Assembly (NCBI RefSeq): GCF_000378245.1
Contig: NZ_KB899505.1
Location: 1-64,000 of the forward strand
Source of the DNA: Aromatoleum toluclasticum ATCC 700605
Lineage (GTDB): Bacteria > Pseudomonadota > Gammaproteobacteria > Burkholderiales > Rhodocyclaceae
Reading direction: 5' to 3'
DNA length: 64,000 bases
The notes beneath the pieces were generated by a model that worked only from the letters and a program-made list of their open reading frames with translations, was not told the origin of the DNA and made no database searches. Position 1 is the stretch's first letter. Each line of letters opens with the position of its first letter. Shown piece after piece: positions 8,932 through 17,659 of the stretch. A program made the position numbers and the translations under genes.

Positions 8932-10376
8932 CAGAGACCCAGATCGACGTCGAACATTTCGCCGATTTCCCCGCCGAGCGCGGAGATCTCTTCGCGCTGC
9001 GCGGCAGCGAATTCACCCGGATCGCCGTCGGCCACGAAAGCGATGTGGCGGGCAGCATAACGCGCGCTGCGCACCTTCGCCCAGGGGTAGAACAAGCCGA
9101 GGGTGAGTCCGATGCCCACCATGTTCGTGAGCATCAGCATGGTGTAGGAGCCGACGCGGTAGTCGGCCCGCAGGCCGTGCGCACCGAGCGCGGCGTTGTT
9201 GTAGCGCAGATTGGTGAACATGACGCTGGACAGCACGAAGATCACCAGATAGACGGCCACGACCGCCAGTGGGGTCAGCAGCGGGAGGACGGCGCCGACG
9301 AAGCCGGTAAGCAGGAATCCCCCAACGGCGACACCGGTCAGCACAAGCGCGATCATGTAGAACCCGCGGGGACGCGCTTCAAAGTGGAAGGACTCGGTAC
9401 CGTAACGGCTGTTTTCGATGACGAACTGCTGCTGACGATAGACGGCGTATGGAAACAGCAGCCCGAGACTGAGCACGCCGACGAACGGCCACAGGGCGAA
9501 GACGCGATAGGCTTCGCCGAAGCGGCCGTCGAAGCCGAAGCGCACGCCGCGCCAGGCGGAGTTGCGGTTGCGGAACGCCAGCCCGCGCACCATGACCCAC
9601 GGGAAGATCAGGGAAAAGACCAGCGCCAGCGCTGCACGGAGCGGTGGCGCGAACTTGTCCGCGAGCAGGTAGAGCACCAGCAGCGCAAACGCGATCAGGC
9701 GCCCCTTGAGGATGTTCAGCGGATCGGCGAGGTATTCGAAGCTCGCGCCGGCGCAACGGGTATTGCCGTAGAAGTAGCGCTGCGTGCGCACCTTGGCCCA
9801 GGCCGAGTAGATGCCCAGAGTGACGATGCTGAGCAACAGGTTGACGATCCAGATGCGGAAGAACTCGAAGCCGTTGCCGCTGAATTCGAAGGCGAGTTCG
9901 CGCGGCTCGTCGGTCGCATCAGCAACCGGCGTCGGCGCTGCGACAAAGGCGCTTGCCGCCTCCCTGCCCTGCCGCGCGGCGTCCGAAGCCGATGCCTGGT
10001 CGGCCGCTTCCGCCCGGGGCCTTGCGGCCATGGACGCCGGCACCACCGATTCCTCTTCCGCCAGCTGCCCTGGCTGCGACACCGCGGCCGCCCGGACAAC
10101 AGGCGACGGCGCGGTTTCCGCTGTGGCGGCGTCGGCCGGCGGATGCACCGTGTCGAGACTGACCGCCATCCCGATCGCCCTGAGGCGGCCCATGTAGGCG
10201 TCGGCAGCAGCGCGGTCGAGATTGCGTTTGAGCACCACGCGTGGGTGCCCGAAGATCGTCTCGACGTCGGCCGCCGAGGCGCGGAACAGCTGGCCGAAGC
10301 GCTGCATGACCTGCTCGCGCTCGAACCCCGACAGGATGCCGCCGCCAAATACCAGGGTGTAGCTCGCCTCTGCCAT
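8931..10376 (-). CDS. DUF898 (YjgN family) multi-pass membrane protein
   Basis: 481 aa from the ATG at 10376, chosen because GGAG precedes it and the sequence further upstream is not hydrophobic or conserved-looking. Residues 1-80 form a soluble module (YTLVFGGGILSGF, then PRVVLKRNLDRAAADAYMG) of a kind I recall at the N terminus of various membrane proteins. An Ala/Pro-rich linker follows. From about 165 the YjgN-like part has several membrane segments, with paired GIYSAWAKVRTQRYFYGNT and FYPWAKVRSARY motifs. Function unknown; translational coupling to the M48 peptidase suggests a joint role at the inner membrane. Confidence 0.85.
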   Translation of the reverse strand: MAEASYTLVFGGGILSGFEREQVMQRFGQLFRASAADVETIFGHPRVVLKRNLDRAAADAYMGRLRAIGMAVSLDTVHPPADAATAETAPSPVVRAAAVSQPGQLAEEESVVPASMAARPRAEAADQASASDAARQGREAASAFVAAPTPVADATDEPRELAFEFSGNGFEFFRIWIVNLLLSIVTLGIYSAWAKVRTQRYFYGNTRCAGASFEYLADPLNILKGRLIAFALLVLYLLADKFAPPLRAALALVFSLIFPWVMVRGLAFRNRNSAWRGVRFGFDGRFGEAYRVFALWPFVGVLSLGLLFPYAVYRQQQFVIENSRYGTESFHFEARPRGFYMIALVLTGVAVGGFLLTGFVGAVLPLLTPLAVVAVYLVIFVLSSVMFTNLRYNNAALGAHGLRADYRVGSYTMLMLTNMVGIGLTLGLFYPWAKVRSARYAARHIAFVADGDPGEFAAAQREEISALGGEIGEMFDVDLGL

Positions 10377-10565
10377 CGTGTCTCCGTGGTTGCGCGGGGA
10401 CCGCCGCCGGATGCGGAGAGCCCCTGTCGCGAAACGGAGCGCGCGCGACAGCGTTCCGGACATGACAAAATCGTAACACCGGACCTGCCCCACATCATAA
10501 CCGCAGAGCATGTCATGTGCAGTCAGTCACATCGCGAATCGCGAAATACCCGCTGCGGGAGCCAA

Positions 10566-10610
10566 AAAGGGCGGGGGGCGGGGCGGGGGGAGCGAGGCTC
10601 CGAACCGCCC
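10566..10610 (-). terminator. Candidate GC-rich terminator after the Yip1 gene
   Basis: On the minus strand GGGGCGG pairs with CCGCCCC around an inner GGAGC/GCTCC stem. A C-rich stretch and TTTTT (10564-10568) follow. On the plus strand the same tract is four G-runs (569-590), which could also form a quadruplex. It separates the Yip1 gene from the DUF898 gene. Confidence 0.45.
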
Positions 10611-10627
10611 CGGACGTCGGAATTTGC

Positions 10628-11224
10628 TCAGCGCAAACCGACGATCATGCTCATCGCGAGCGCCAGTACGACCAACAGGGCGCACCATGCGATGACACCC
10701 GCCGTAAGCACAAAGGAACCCATCAGGCGCGACTTGCTCCGGTCCTCGAGCTTGAAGAGCGGGTAGACGCCGTGATAGATCAGCGCCGCCGAGGCGACCC
10801 ACGCAGCCGCGACGACGATCCCTGCCGCCCAGGCGAACGGGATGAACAGCGCCAGCGCGGAGAGCCACAGCGGGGTCGGCGCGACCGAGGCGAGGATGAA
10901 GGACTCGGAGTATGGCGGTTTGGCATCCACGACGTCGCCCATCTGCTGGATGATGGACGCCATCAATGCCACCATCGCCAGCTCCGCGACATAGAACGCA
11001 ATTGCCGCGGCGAGCGCCTCGCCGACGCTGATCTGTGGCACCAGTTCCGGGAATACCGCGCCCGGCGTGGCGAACATCGAGTACAGGAACATCGCCGGCG
11101 GAATCAGCGACATCGGCATCACGTACATCGTGAAGATCTTCGCGACGGTCGGATGCACCTGGATCAGGTCCTGCCAGCCCTCCGAGTATGAGTACAACAT
11201 CTTGGGTAAGTTGTGGGTGTTCAT
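10628..11224 (-). CDS. Yip1-family membrane protein
   Basis: 198 aa from the ATG at 11224, which has a near-perfect AAGGAGGT 6 bases upstream; a longer reading adds 18 unlikely residues. The protein has about five hydrophobic segments and the Yip1-type pattern (IKTM-like start, GVYPLFKLEDRSKSR loop). Bacterial members are uncharacterised inner-membrane proteins. It stands alone, with a candidate terminator behind it and a divergent DNA glycosylase gene ahead. The strong ribosome binding site suggests good expression. Assignment is by pattern, function unknown. Confidence 0.75.
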   Translation of the reverse strand: MNTHNLPKMLYSYSEGWQDLIQVHPTVAKIFTMYVMPMSLIPPAMFLYSMFATPGAVFPELVPQISVGEALAAAIAFYVAELAMVALMASIIQQMGDVVDAKPPYSESFILASVAPTPLWLSALALFIPFAWAAGIVVAAAWVASAALIYHGVYPLFKLEDRSKSRLMGSFVLTAGVIAWCALLVVLALAMSMIVGLR

Positions 11225-11362
11225 TGCGACCTCCTTGTCTCCCTTGACGAGACTTTCGTTCGACTCCAAACAAAGCAAAGGATTCCCGGCGCGCGGACTT
11301 GCCCGACAGCACGCAGCCGACTACCGTGCGTCCCGTTGAGTCCCTGCCCGCCTGCCACGCCG

Positions 11363-11857
11363 ATGTCCCGTCTCGAAGGTTTCCCGCCGATCGCCCTGCT
11401 GCACGCCCACACCCTGATCCTGGGCAGCATGCCGGGTGCGGCTTCGCTCGCGGCGGAGCAGTATTACGCGCATCCGCGCAACGGCTTCTGGCCCATCGTG
11501 TGTGCGGTGCTTGGCATCGACGCGGCGCTGCCGTATTCGGAACGTGCGCGACTCTTCGCCGAACGCGGCTATGCGCTATGGGACGTCCTCGGCGCATGCC
11601 GGCGCAAGGGCAGCCTGGACGCGGACATCGAACCGGAATCGATGGAAGTGAACGATTTCGCCGCCTTCTTTGCGGCGCATCCGGGTATCGCACGGGTGTT
11701 CCTCAACGGCACGGCGGCGGCGACGCTGTTCCGGCGGCACGTCGCGCCCGGGCTCGACGCGCGCATCGCGTGGCAGCGGCTGCCTTCGACGAGTCCGGCG
11801 AATGCGTCGCACTCATATGCGACGAAACTCACGGCCTGGCAGGAGATTGCACGATGA
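11363..11857 (+). CDS. DNA-deoxyinosine (hypoxanthine-DNA) glycosylase, UDG superfamily
   Basis: 164 aa. The motifs LILGSMPGAASL and YYAHPRNGFWPI (active-site region, about 18-45) and the late LPSTSPANAS motif are those of the small uracil-DNA-glycosylase superfamily members that remove deoxyinosine from deaminated DNA. The start MSRLEGFPPIALL is chosen by family N terminus. Its stop overlaps the next start (ATGA), so it is translationally coupled to the flavoprotein gene. Confidence 0.85.
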   Translation: MSRLEGFPPIALLHAHTLILGSMPGAASLAAEQYYAHPRNGFWPIVCAVLGIDAALPYSERARLFAERGYALWDVLGACRRKGSLDADIEPESMEVNDFAAFFAAHPGIARVFLNGTAAATLFRRHVAPGLDARIAWQRLPSTSPANASHSYATKLTAWQEIAR

Positions 11858-13137
11858 ACGGCACGACCCAGTTGCGGGTTGCGGTGATCGGTGCCGGTCC
11901 GGCCGGGTTGATGGCGGCGGAGATGCTCGCGGAGCGCGGCTTCAGCGTAGACATTCATGACGCAATGCCTTCGCCGGGACGCAAGTTCCTGCTCGCGGGC
12001 ATCGGCGGGCTGAACCTCACCCATTCGGAGCCGCCCGGAACCTTCATCACGCGCTACCGCGAACGGCAGGCCGACCTGGCGCCGCCGCTCGGCCGCTTCG
12101 GTGCGGCGGAATTGCGGGAATGGGCGCACGGCCTGGGCATCGAAACCTTCGTCGGCAGTTCCGGGCGGGTATTCCCGAAGGAGATGAAGGCTGCACCGCT
12201 GCTGCGCGCCTGGCTGCACCGCTTGCGACAGACAGGCGTCCGCCTGCATGTGCGCCATCGCTGGCTGGGCTGGGAGGATGGGGGCAAGAAACCGCCACGC
12301 GGCCTGCGTTTCGCGACACCCGAAGGGGAACGAACCATCGTGGCCGACGCGGTAATCCTCGCGCTGGGAGGCGGCAGCTGGGTGAAGCTTGGGTCGGACG
12401 GAAGCTGGATGCCCCTGCTGGCTGGACGCGGCGTCGAGCTTGCCCCGCTGCGTCCGGCAAATTGCGGCTTCGACGTCGGCCACCTGGCCGGCAACGCGCA
12501 GCCCGGATGGAGTCGGCATCTTGTCGACCGTTTCGTTGGCGCTCCGGTGAAATCGGTCGCGGCGCGCATTACCGATGCCCGCGGGCAGACGCACGAGCGC
12601 GCGGGCGAGTGCATGGTCTCCGCGACAGGCATCGAGGGGGGGCTGATCTACGCGCTGTCGGCACCGCTGCGCGACACGATCGAGGCGACGGGTTCGGCGA
12701 CGCTATACCTCGATCTCGCGCCCGGACGCAGTCTCGCGCGCCTCACCGACGAGTTGTCGCGCCCGCGCGGCTCGCGCTCGATGGCGAGCCACCTGCAGAG
12801 CAAGGCCGGCATCGACGGCGTGAAGGCGGGTTTGTTGCGCGAATGCACGACCAAGGAGACCTTCGCCGACCCGGGCCGCCTTGCCGCCGCGATCAAGGCG
12901 CTGCCCATCGTGCTTGCGGCACCGCGACCGCTCGACGAGGCGATCAGCAGCGCAGGCGGGGTACGTTTCGAGGCTCTCGACGAGCGGCTGATGCTGCGCG
13001 CCCTGCCCGGCGTGTTCTGCTGCGGCGAGATGCTCGACTGGGAGGCGCCGACGGGCGGCTACCTGCTCACGGCATGCTTCGCGACCGGCCGGGCGGCGGG
13101 GCTGGGTGCAGCGGACTGGCTGGCTGGCCGCGAGTGA
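11854..13137 (+). CDS. HI0933-like NAD(P)/FAD-dependent flavoprotein (TIGR03862 type)
   Basis: 427 aa. The dinucleotide-binding motif VAVIGAGPAGLMAAEMLAE is at about 9-27, the family motif GRKFLLAGIGGLNLTHSE follows at about 44, and GVFCCGEMLDWEAPTGGYLL near the end closes the FAD site. These match the HI0933/TIGR03862 family of aminoacetone-oxidase-like flavoproteins, whose substrate is not established. The 4-base overlap with the upstream glycosylase gene indicates coupled expression. It converges on crcB with 46 bases between. Confidence 0.88.
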   Translation: MNGTTQLRVAVIGAGPAGLMAAEMLAERGFSVDIHDAMPSPGRKFLLAGIGGLNLTHSEPPGTFITRYRERQADLAPPLGRFGAAELREWAHGLGIETFVGSSGRVFPKEMKAAPLLRAWLHRLRQTGVRLHVRHRWLGWEDGGKKPPRGLRFATPEGERTIVADAVILALGGGSWVKLGSDGSWMPLLAGRGVELAPLRPANCGFDVGHLAGNAQPGWSRHLVDRFVGAPVKSVAARITDARGQTHERAGECMVSATGIEGGLIYALSAPLRDTIEATGSATLYLDLAPGRSLARLTDELSRPRGSRSMASHLQSKAGIDGVKAGLLRECTTKETFADPGRLAAAIKALPIVLAAPRPLDEAISSAGGVRFEALDERLMLRALPGVFCCGEMLDWEAPTGGYLLTACFATGRAAGLGAADWLAGRE

Positions 13138-13183
13138 ACACAACCGCGCGCAACCGCACACGACTGCACACAGCCGAGCGCGA

Positions 13184-13582
13184 TCACCCCCGCCAGGCGT
13201 TGAACGCCGCGTAGCCCGCCCACGCCATCGCCAGCGCCCCCAGCACGTGCAGCAGCGTATGCAGCGCGAGCCAGACCCATTCGCCGCGCTGCACGAGGTG
13301 CAGCCCTTCCGCCGAGAAGGTCGAGAAGGTCGTCAGTCCGCCGAGGAAGCCGGTCGTGAGGAGCAGGCGCAGTGTCGGCGACATCTCGGGCACAGCATGG
13401 ATCCAGGCAAGCGCACCTCCCATGAGCAAGCCGCCGAGCAGGTTGGCCGCGAGGGTGCCGAGCGGGATTGCGAGGAAGAGCGGGTTGAGCAGCATGCCGA
13501 GGCCCCAGCGCAGCCACGCGCCCACGGCGGCGCCGAGGCCGATCGCCGCAAAGGCCGGCAGTGGCGCGAGGGGTGCGCTCAC
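13184..13582 (-). CDS. crcB: Fluoride exporter CrcB (Fluc channel)
   Basis: 132 aa with four hydrophobic segments, the right size for a dimeric fluoride channel. The signature GFLGGLTTFSTFS and the early GAAVGAWLRW are present. The GTG at 13582 is chosen because GGGAGGT lies upstream and the protein then begins just ahead of the first membrane segment; longer readings add basic, non-family residues. I saw no fluoride riboswitch in the 218 bases shared with the divergent glnS. Confidence 0.92.
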   Translation of the reverse strand: MSAPLAPLPAFAAIGLGAAVGAWLRWGLGMLLNPLFLAIPLGTLAANLLGGLLMGGALAWIHAVPEMSPTLRLLLTTGFLGGLTTFSTFSAEGLHLVQRGEWVWLALHTLLHVLGALAMAWAGYAAFNAWRG

Positions 13583-13800
13583 TGCGGACCTCCCGGCAGT
13601 ACAAGTGCGCACCGGATGCCGGGCCGGCCGTTGTAGCGAGGATTTGAACAGGAATGCATGAATCGTCCGCGAGATGGCAATCGGCTGGAATTCTAGCCGA
13701 GCGCAGCGCCTGAGGCAGGCCGAAAGCCTCAATCGCCGCGCCGACGCGCTAAAATCGCGGATTCGCGTAATTCCCGCCCTTTGAATCGAGGCTTTCCCCC

Positions 13801-15534
13801 GTGTCCGACACATCGAAATCCGCTGCCGCCGCAGCGCCCGCGAGCAACTTCATCCGCAACATCATCGACGAGGACATCCGGAGCGGCAAATGGGGCGGAC
13901 GGGTCGAGACCCGCTTCCCGCCCGAACCCAACGGCTATCTGCACTACGGCCACGCGAAGTCGATCTGCCTGAACTTCGGCCTGGCGCAGAGCTACGCCGG
14001 GGTGTGTCACCTGCGCTTCGACGACACGAATCCGGAGAAGGAGGAGCAGGAGTACGTCGACTCGATCATCGAGGCGGTGACCTGGCTGGGCTTCGACTGG
14101 GGCAGGCACCAGTACTTCGCGTCCGACTACTTCGACCGCATGTACGCTTGCGCCGAGTACCTGATCGTCGCCGGCAAGGCCTACGTCGAGTCGCTGTCGG
14201 CCGAGGAGATGCGCGCCTACCGCGGCACACTGACCGAAGCGGGACGCGAGAGCCCCTACCGCAGCCGCAGCGTCGAGGAGAACCTCGACCTCTTCCGCCG
14301 CATGCGCGCCGGGGAATTCGCCGACGGCGAGCACGTGCTGCGCGCAAAGGTCGACATGGCCTCGCCCAACATCAACCTGCGTGATCCCGCGATCTACCGC
14401 ATCCGCAAGGCACACCACCATCGCGCCGGCGACAAGTGGTGCATCTATCCGATGTACACCTTCGCGCACCCGATCGAGGATGCGATCGAGGGCATCACGC
14501 ACTCGATCTGCACGCTCGAATTCGAGGATCAGCGCCCGTTCTACGACTGGCTGCTCGACGCGCTCGCGGCAGGCGGCTTCTTCCCGCGCCCGCTGCCGCA
14601 GCAGATCGAGTTCGCGCGCCTGAACCTGACCTATGTGGTGCTCTCGAAGCGCAAGCTGATCCAGCTGGTTGAAGAAGGCCACGTCGCGGGCTGGGACGAT
14701 CCGCGCCTGCCGACGCTGGTCGGCGCGCGCCGCCGCGGCTTCACTGCGGGGGGCTTCCGCCTCTTCGCCGAGCGCATCGGCGTCACCAAGTCGGACACGT
14801 GGATCGACCTGAGCGTGCTAGAGGAATGCATGCGCGAGGATCTCAACAAGGCGGCCGAGCGCCGTGTCGCGGTGCTCGATCCGCTCAAGCTCGTGATCAC
14901 GAACTACCCGGAAGGGCAGAGCGAGTTGTGCGAGGCGCCCAACCATCCGCTCAAGCCCGAGCTCGGCAAGCGCGAGATGCCGTTCTCGCGCGAACTGTGG
15001 ATCGAGCGCGAGGACTTCATGGAGGCGCCGGCCAAGGGCTTCCATCGCCTCTACCCGGGCAACATGGCGCGCCTGCGCTACGGCTACATCGTGAAATGCA
15101 CGGGCTGCGAGAAGGACGCCGACGGTAACGTGACTGCCGTGCTGTGCGAATACCTGCCCGACACCAAATCCGGCACGCCGGGCGCCGACAGCGTCAAGGT
15201 GAAAGGCAACCTGCACTGGGTGTCGGCCGCGCATGGCTACGAGGCCGAAGTGCGCCTCTACGACCGCCTGTTCGCCCATCCCTACCCTGGCAACCGCCGC
15301 GAGGGCGACCCGGAAGGCTTCGAACGCAGCTTCGTCGACGATCTCAACTACGACTCCAGGCGCACGCTCCGCGCCGTCCTCGAACCGGCGCTGCGCAAGG
15401 CCGCACCCGAGGAGCGCTTCCAGTTCGAGCGCCACGGCTACTTCGTCGCCGACCGCGCCGATTCGCAGGCCGGGGCGCCGGTGTTCAACCGCACCGTGAC
15501 GCTGAAGGACTCGTGGGCCAAGGCCAAGGGCTGA
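13801..15534 (+). CDS. glnS: Glutaminyl-tRNA synthetase
   Basis: 577 aa, a class I synthetase charging tRNA-Gln. The HIGH-type motif is in PPEPNGYLHYGHAKS (HYGH at 48-51) and the KMSKS equivalent is VLSKRKL at about 280-286. The anticodon-binding beta-barrels make up the C-terminal part. It starts with GTG; the next in-frame starts would cut into the conserved N terminus. Lacking the long N-terminal YqeY-type extension, it is of standard bacterial form. Confidence 0.97.
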   Translation: MSDTSKSAAAAAPASNFIRNIIDEDIRSGKWGGRVETRFPPEPNGYLHYGHAKSICLNFGLAQSYAGVCHLRFDDTNPEKEEQEYVDSIIEAVTWLGFDWGRHQYFASDYFDRMYACAEYLIVAGKAYVESLSAEEMRAYRGTLTEAGRESPYRSRSVEENLDLFRRMRAGEFADGEHVLRAKVDMASPNINLRDPAIYRIRKAHHHRAGDKWCIYPMYTFAHPIEDAIEGITHSICTLEFEDQRPFYDWLLDALAAGGFFPRPLPQQIEFARLNLTYVVLSKRKLIQLVEEGHVAGWDDPRLPTLVGARRRGFTAGGFRLFAERIGVTKSDTWIDLSVLEECMREDLNKAAERRVAVLDPLKLVITNYPEGQSELCEAPNHPLKPELGKREMPFSRELWIEREDFMEAPAKGFHRLYPGNMARLRYGYIVKCTGCEKDADGNVTAVLCEYLPDTKSGTPGADSVKVKGNLHWVSAAHGYEAEVRLYDRLFAHPYPGNRREGDPEGFERSFVDDLNYDSRRTLRAVLEPALRKAAPEERFQFERHGYFVADRADSQAGAPVFNRTVTLKDSWAKAKG

Positions 15535-15624
15535 CGAACCGAGGCGCACTGCGCGGTTGCGCGCACCCGACGAAGGGCGGATCATCGATTCCGACATGCC
15601 GTTTGGAAACCGCGCAGGAGCCTC

Positions 15625-16788
15625 ATGAAACCCTTCGTCCGACGCAGCCTGATCGTCTTCGTCGTCCTCGCCCTGATTGGCGGGGCGATCTGGTGGTTCA
15701 CCCGCCCGAAGCCCATCCCGGTGCGGCTCGTCGAGGTCGCACGCGGCACGGTCGAGGCGACGCTGTCGAACACGCGCGCAGGCGAGATCGAGGCCTGCCA
15801 GCGCACGAAGCTGTCGACCATCATCGGCGGGCGCATCGACTACCTCGGCGTCAAGGAAGGCGACCGAGTGCAGGCGGGCCAGGTGCTGTTGCGGCTGTGG
15901 AACGAGGACCAGGAGGCGCGCCTCGCGGTGAATCGCGCCCAGCTCGAAACGGCGCGCAAGCGCGTGCAGGAGGCCTGTTCGCAGGCCGACAATGCCGAGC
16001 GCGAGGCGAAGCGGCAGGATGAATTGTTCGAGCGCAAGTTCGTCTCCGCCTCTCGCGTCGAGCAGGCCCGCACCGAGGCACGCGCGCGCCGCGCGGCCTG
16101 CGACACGGCGCGCGCCGACACGCGCACCGCGGAAGCGCAGATCGCCGCGACCTCGACCGACCGCCAGCGCACGGTGCTGATCGCGCCCTTCGCCGGCACC
16201 GTCGCGAAGATCACCGGCGAACTCGGCGAATACTCGACACCCTCCCCGCCTGGCGTGCCGACGCCGCCCGCGATCGACCTCATCGACGACAGCTGCCTGT
16301 ACGTGAAGGCGCCGATGGACGAGATCGACGCCCCCAAGATCCACCCCGGCCAGCCGACACGCGTGACACTCGACGCGATGCCGGGCAAGGTCTTCGAGGC
16401 GCGCGTGAAACGCATCGCGCCCTACATCACGGCAGTCGAGAAGCAGGCGCGCACCGTCGAGGTCGACATCGACTTCGCCCGTCCCGAGGAAGTCAAAGGC
16501 CTGCTCGTCGGCTACAGCGCCGACGCCGAGATCGTGCTGGCCGTGCGCGAGAACACGCTGCGCGTGCCGACCTCCACGCTGCGCGAAGGCAATCGCGTGC
16601 TGCTTTACCGTGCCGATGACGGCAGGCTCGAAGAGCGCGTGGTCAAGGCCGGCGTCTCGAACTGGGAATTCACCGAGGTGCTCGAAGGCCTCGCCGAAGG
16701 CGACCGCATCGCCGCGTCGCTCGAACGCGAAGGGGTGAAGGACGGCGCCCGCGTGCGCCCGGAAGACGAGGCCGGGGCCTCGCGCTGA
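15625..16788 (+). CDS. HlyD/MacA-type periplasmic adaptor of an ABC exporter
   Basis: 387 aa. An N-terminal membrane anchor (about 8-26) leads into a biotinyl-lipoyl-like domain (GGRIDYLGVKEGDRVQAGQ), a long helical hairpin rich in Ala/Glu/Arg (about 90-175), then beta-barrel and membrane-proximal domains. Members link an inner-membrane ABC transporter to an outer-membrane TolC channel, which is not in this window. The ATPase gene starts 8 bases after the stop. Substrate cannot be told; macrolides, peptides or lipids are possible. Confidence 0.88.
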   Translation: MKPFVRRSLIVFVVLALIGGAIWWFTRPKPIPVRLVEVARGTVEATLSNTRAGEIEACQRTKLSTIIGGRIDYLGVKEGDRVQAGQVLLRLWNEDQEARLAVNRAQLETARKRVQEACSQADNAEREAKRQDELFERKFVSASRVEQARTEARARRAACDTARADTRTAEAQIAATSTDRQRTVLIAPFAGTVAKITGELGEYSTPSPPGVPTPPAIDLIDDSCLYVKAPMDEIDAPKIHPGQPTRVTLDAMPGKVFEARVKRIAPYITAVEKQARTVEVDIDFARPEEVKGLLVGYSADAEIVLAVRENTLRVPTSTLREGNRVLLYRADDGRLEERVVKAGVSNWEFTEVLEGLAEGDRIAASLEREGVKDGARVRPEDEAGASR

Positions 16789-16796
16789 GGGCCGCG

Positions 16797-17489
16797 ATGG
16801 CGCAGATCGAACTCTCGGGCATCGAGCGCGTCTTCAAGCTCGGCGACAGCGAGGTCCATGCGCTGCACGAACTGAGCGTGTCGATCGAACGCGGGGAGTA
16901 CGTCGCCGTGATGGGCCCGTCCGGTTCGGGCAAGTCGACGCTGCTGAACCTGCTGGGCCTCCTCGACCGCCCCAATGCCGGCACCTACCGTCTCGAAGGG
17001 CGCGACGTGACGACGCTCTCACCGGACGAACAGGCCGAGGTGCGCCGTACCCGCATCGGCTTCGTGTTCCAGAGCTTCCATCTGGTGCCGCGCCTCACCG
17101 CCGCAGAGAACATCGCGCTGCCGCTGATGCTCGCCGGCATTGCGCCCGCCGAGCGCCATGCGCGCGTGGCGCAGGCGCTGAAGGACTTCGGTCTGGAAAC
17201 CCGCGCGAGCCACCGGCCCGACGAACTGTCGGGCGGCCAGCGGCAGCGCGTCGCGATCGCGCGCGCGACGATCATGCGCCCGGCGGTGATCCTCGCCGAC
17301 GAGCCGACGGGAAACCTCGACCGCTCGACCGGGCAGGACGTCACGCATCTGCTGGAAGAGTTGAACGCTTCCGGGGTGACACTGATCGTCGTCACCCACG
17401 ACCCGGTCATGGGCGGACGCGCCCGCCGGCGCCTGATGATGGAAGACGGGCGCCTGCTGCAGGACGTCCGCGAACCCACTCCCGCATGA
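16797..17489 (+). CDS. ABC transporter ATP-binding protein (MacB/LolD type)
   Basis: 230 aa. Walker A GPSGSGKST (about 41-49), Q-loop FVFQSFHLVPRLTA, signature [14 protein letters not shown] and Walker B VILADEPTGNLD are all intact. It groups by pattern with MacB/LolD/FtsE ATPases that power FtsX-type permeases. One base after its stop comes an ATG opening the first linker mini-ORF, so the ATPase and the two permeases are joined through a repeat module rather than directly. Confidence 0.93.
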   Translation: MAQIELSGIERVFKLGDSEVHALHELSVSIERGEYVAVMGPSGSGKSTLLNLLGLLDRPNAGTYRLEGRDVTTLSPDEQAEVRRTRIGFVFQSFHLVPRLTAAENIALPLMLAGIAPAERHARVAQALKDFGLETRASHRPDELSGGQRQRVAIARATIMRPAVILADEPTGNLDRSTGQDVTHLLEELNASGVTLIVVTHDPVMGGRARRRLMMEDGRLLQDVREPTPA

Positions 17490-17490
17490 G

Positions 17491-17574
17491 ATGAAACTTC
17501 CCCCACGCTCGCGTTACTCGCAGCCCCCCAAGGGGACGCAAGCTTCCCTTGGGGCGGCCCGGCGGGAGGCCTGA
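17491..17574 (+). CDS. Linker mini-ORF, copy 1 (27 codons)
   Basis: ATG opens one base after the ATPase stop (TGA-G-ATG), continues for 27 codons starting MKLPPRSRYS and ending LGAARREA, and its TGA is again followed by G-ATG. Whether a peptide is made is unknown. The reading frame may simply let ribosomes run through the repeat and so keep the operon coupled. No family is recognised. Confidence 0.45.
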   Translation: MKLPPRSRYSQPPKGTQASLGAARREA

Positions 17575-17575
17575 G

Positions 17576-17659
17576 ATGAAACTACCCCCACGCTCGCGTT
17601 ACTCGCTGCCCCCCAAGGGGGCGCAGGCCTCCCTTGGGGCGGCCCGGCGGGAGGCCTGA
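17576..17659 (+). CDS. Linker mini-ORF, copy 2 (27 codons)
   Basis: Same layout as copy 1; the peptide differs at two residues (Q11L, T16A), while three other base changes are silent. Its TGA shares one base with the ATG of the permease gene (TGATG), and its own codons GGG AGG CC-type end supplies the Shine-Dalgarno for that gene. The intact frame in both copies argues for selection on readability, though two copies are few. Confidence 0.45.
   Translation: MKLPPRSRYSLPPKGAQASLGAARREA

Larger units (their letters stand above)
17490..17659 (+). repeat. Two tandem copies of an 85-bp intergenic module
   Basis: The gap between the ATPase and permease genes is filled by two direct copies (17491-17575 and 17576-17659) that differ at only five of 84 positions. 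Each copy holds the hairpin-forming CCCCCCAAGGGG...CCCTTGGGG and ends in GGCGGGAGGCCTGA, whose GGAGG can serve as ribosome binding site for whatever follows. A diverged relative lies between btuC and btuD at 47535-47624. Confidence 0.92.

Noticed and set aside
13583-13800. Possible fluoride riboswitch upstream of crcB
   Set aside because: The conserved GGCGATGG and pseudoknot elements are not present in the region.
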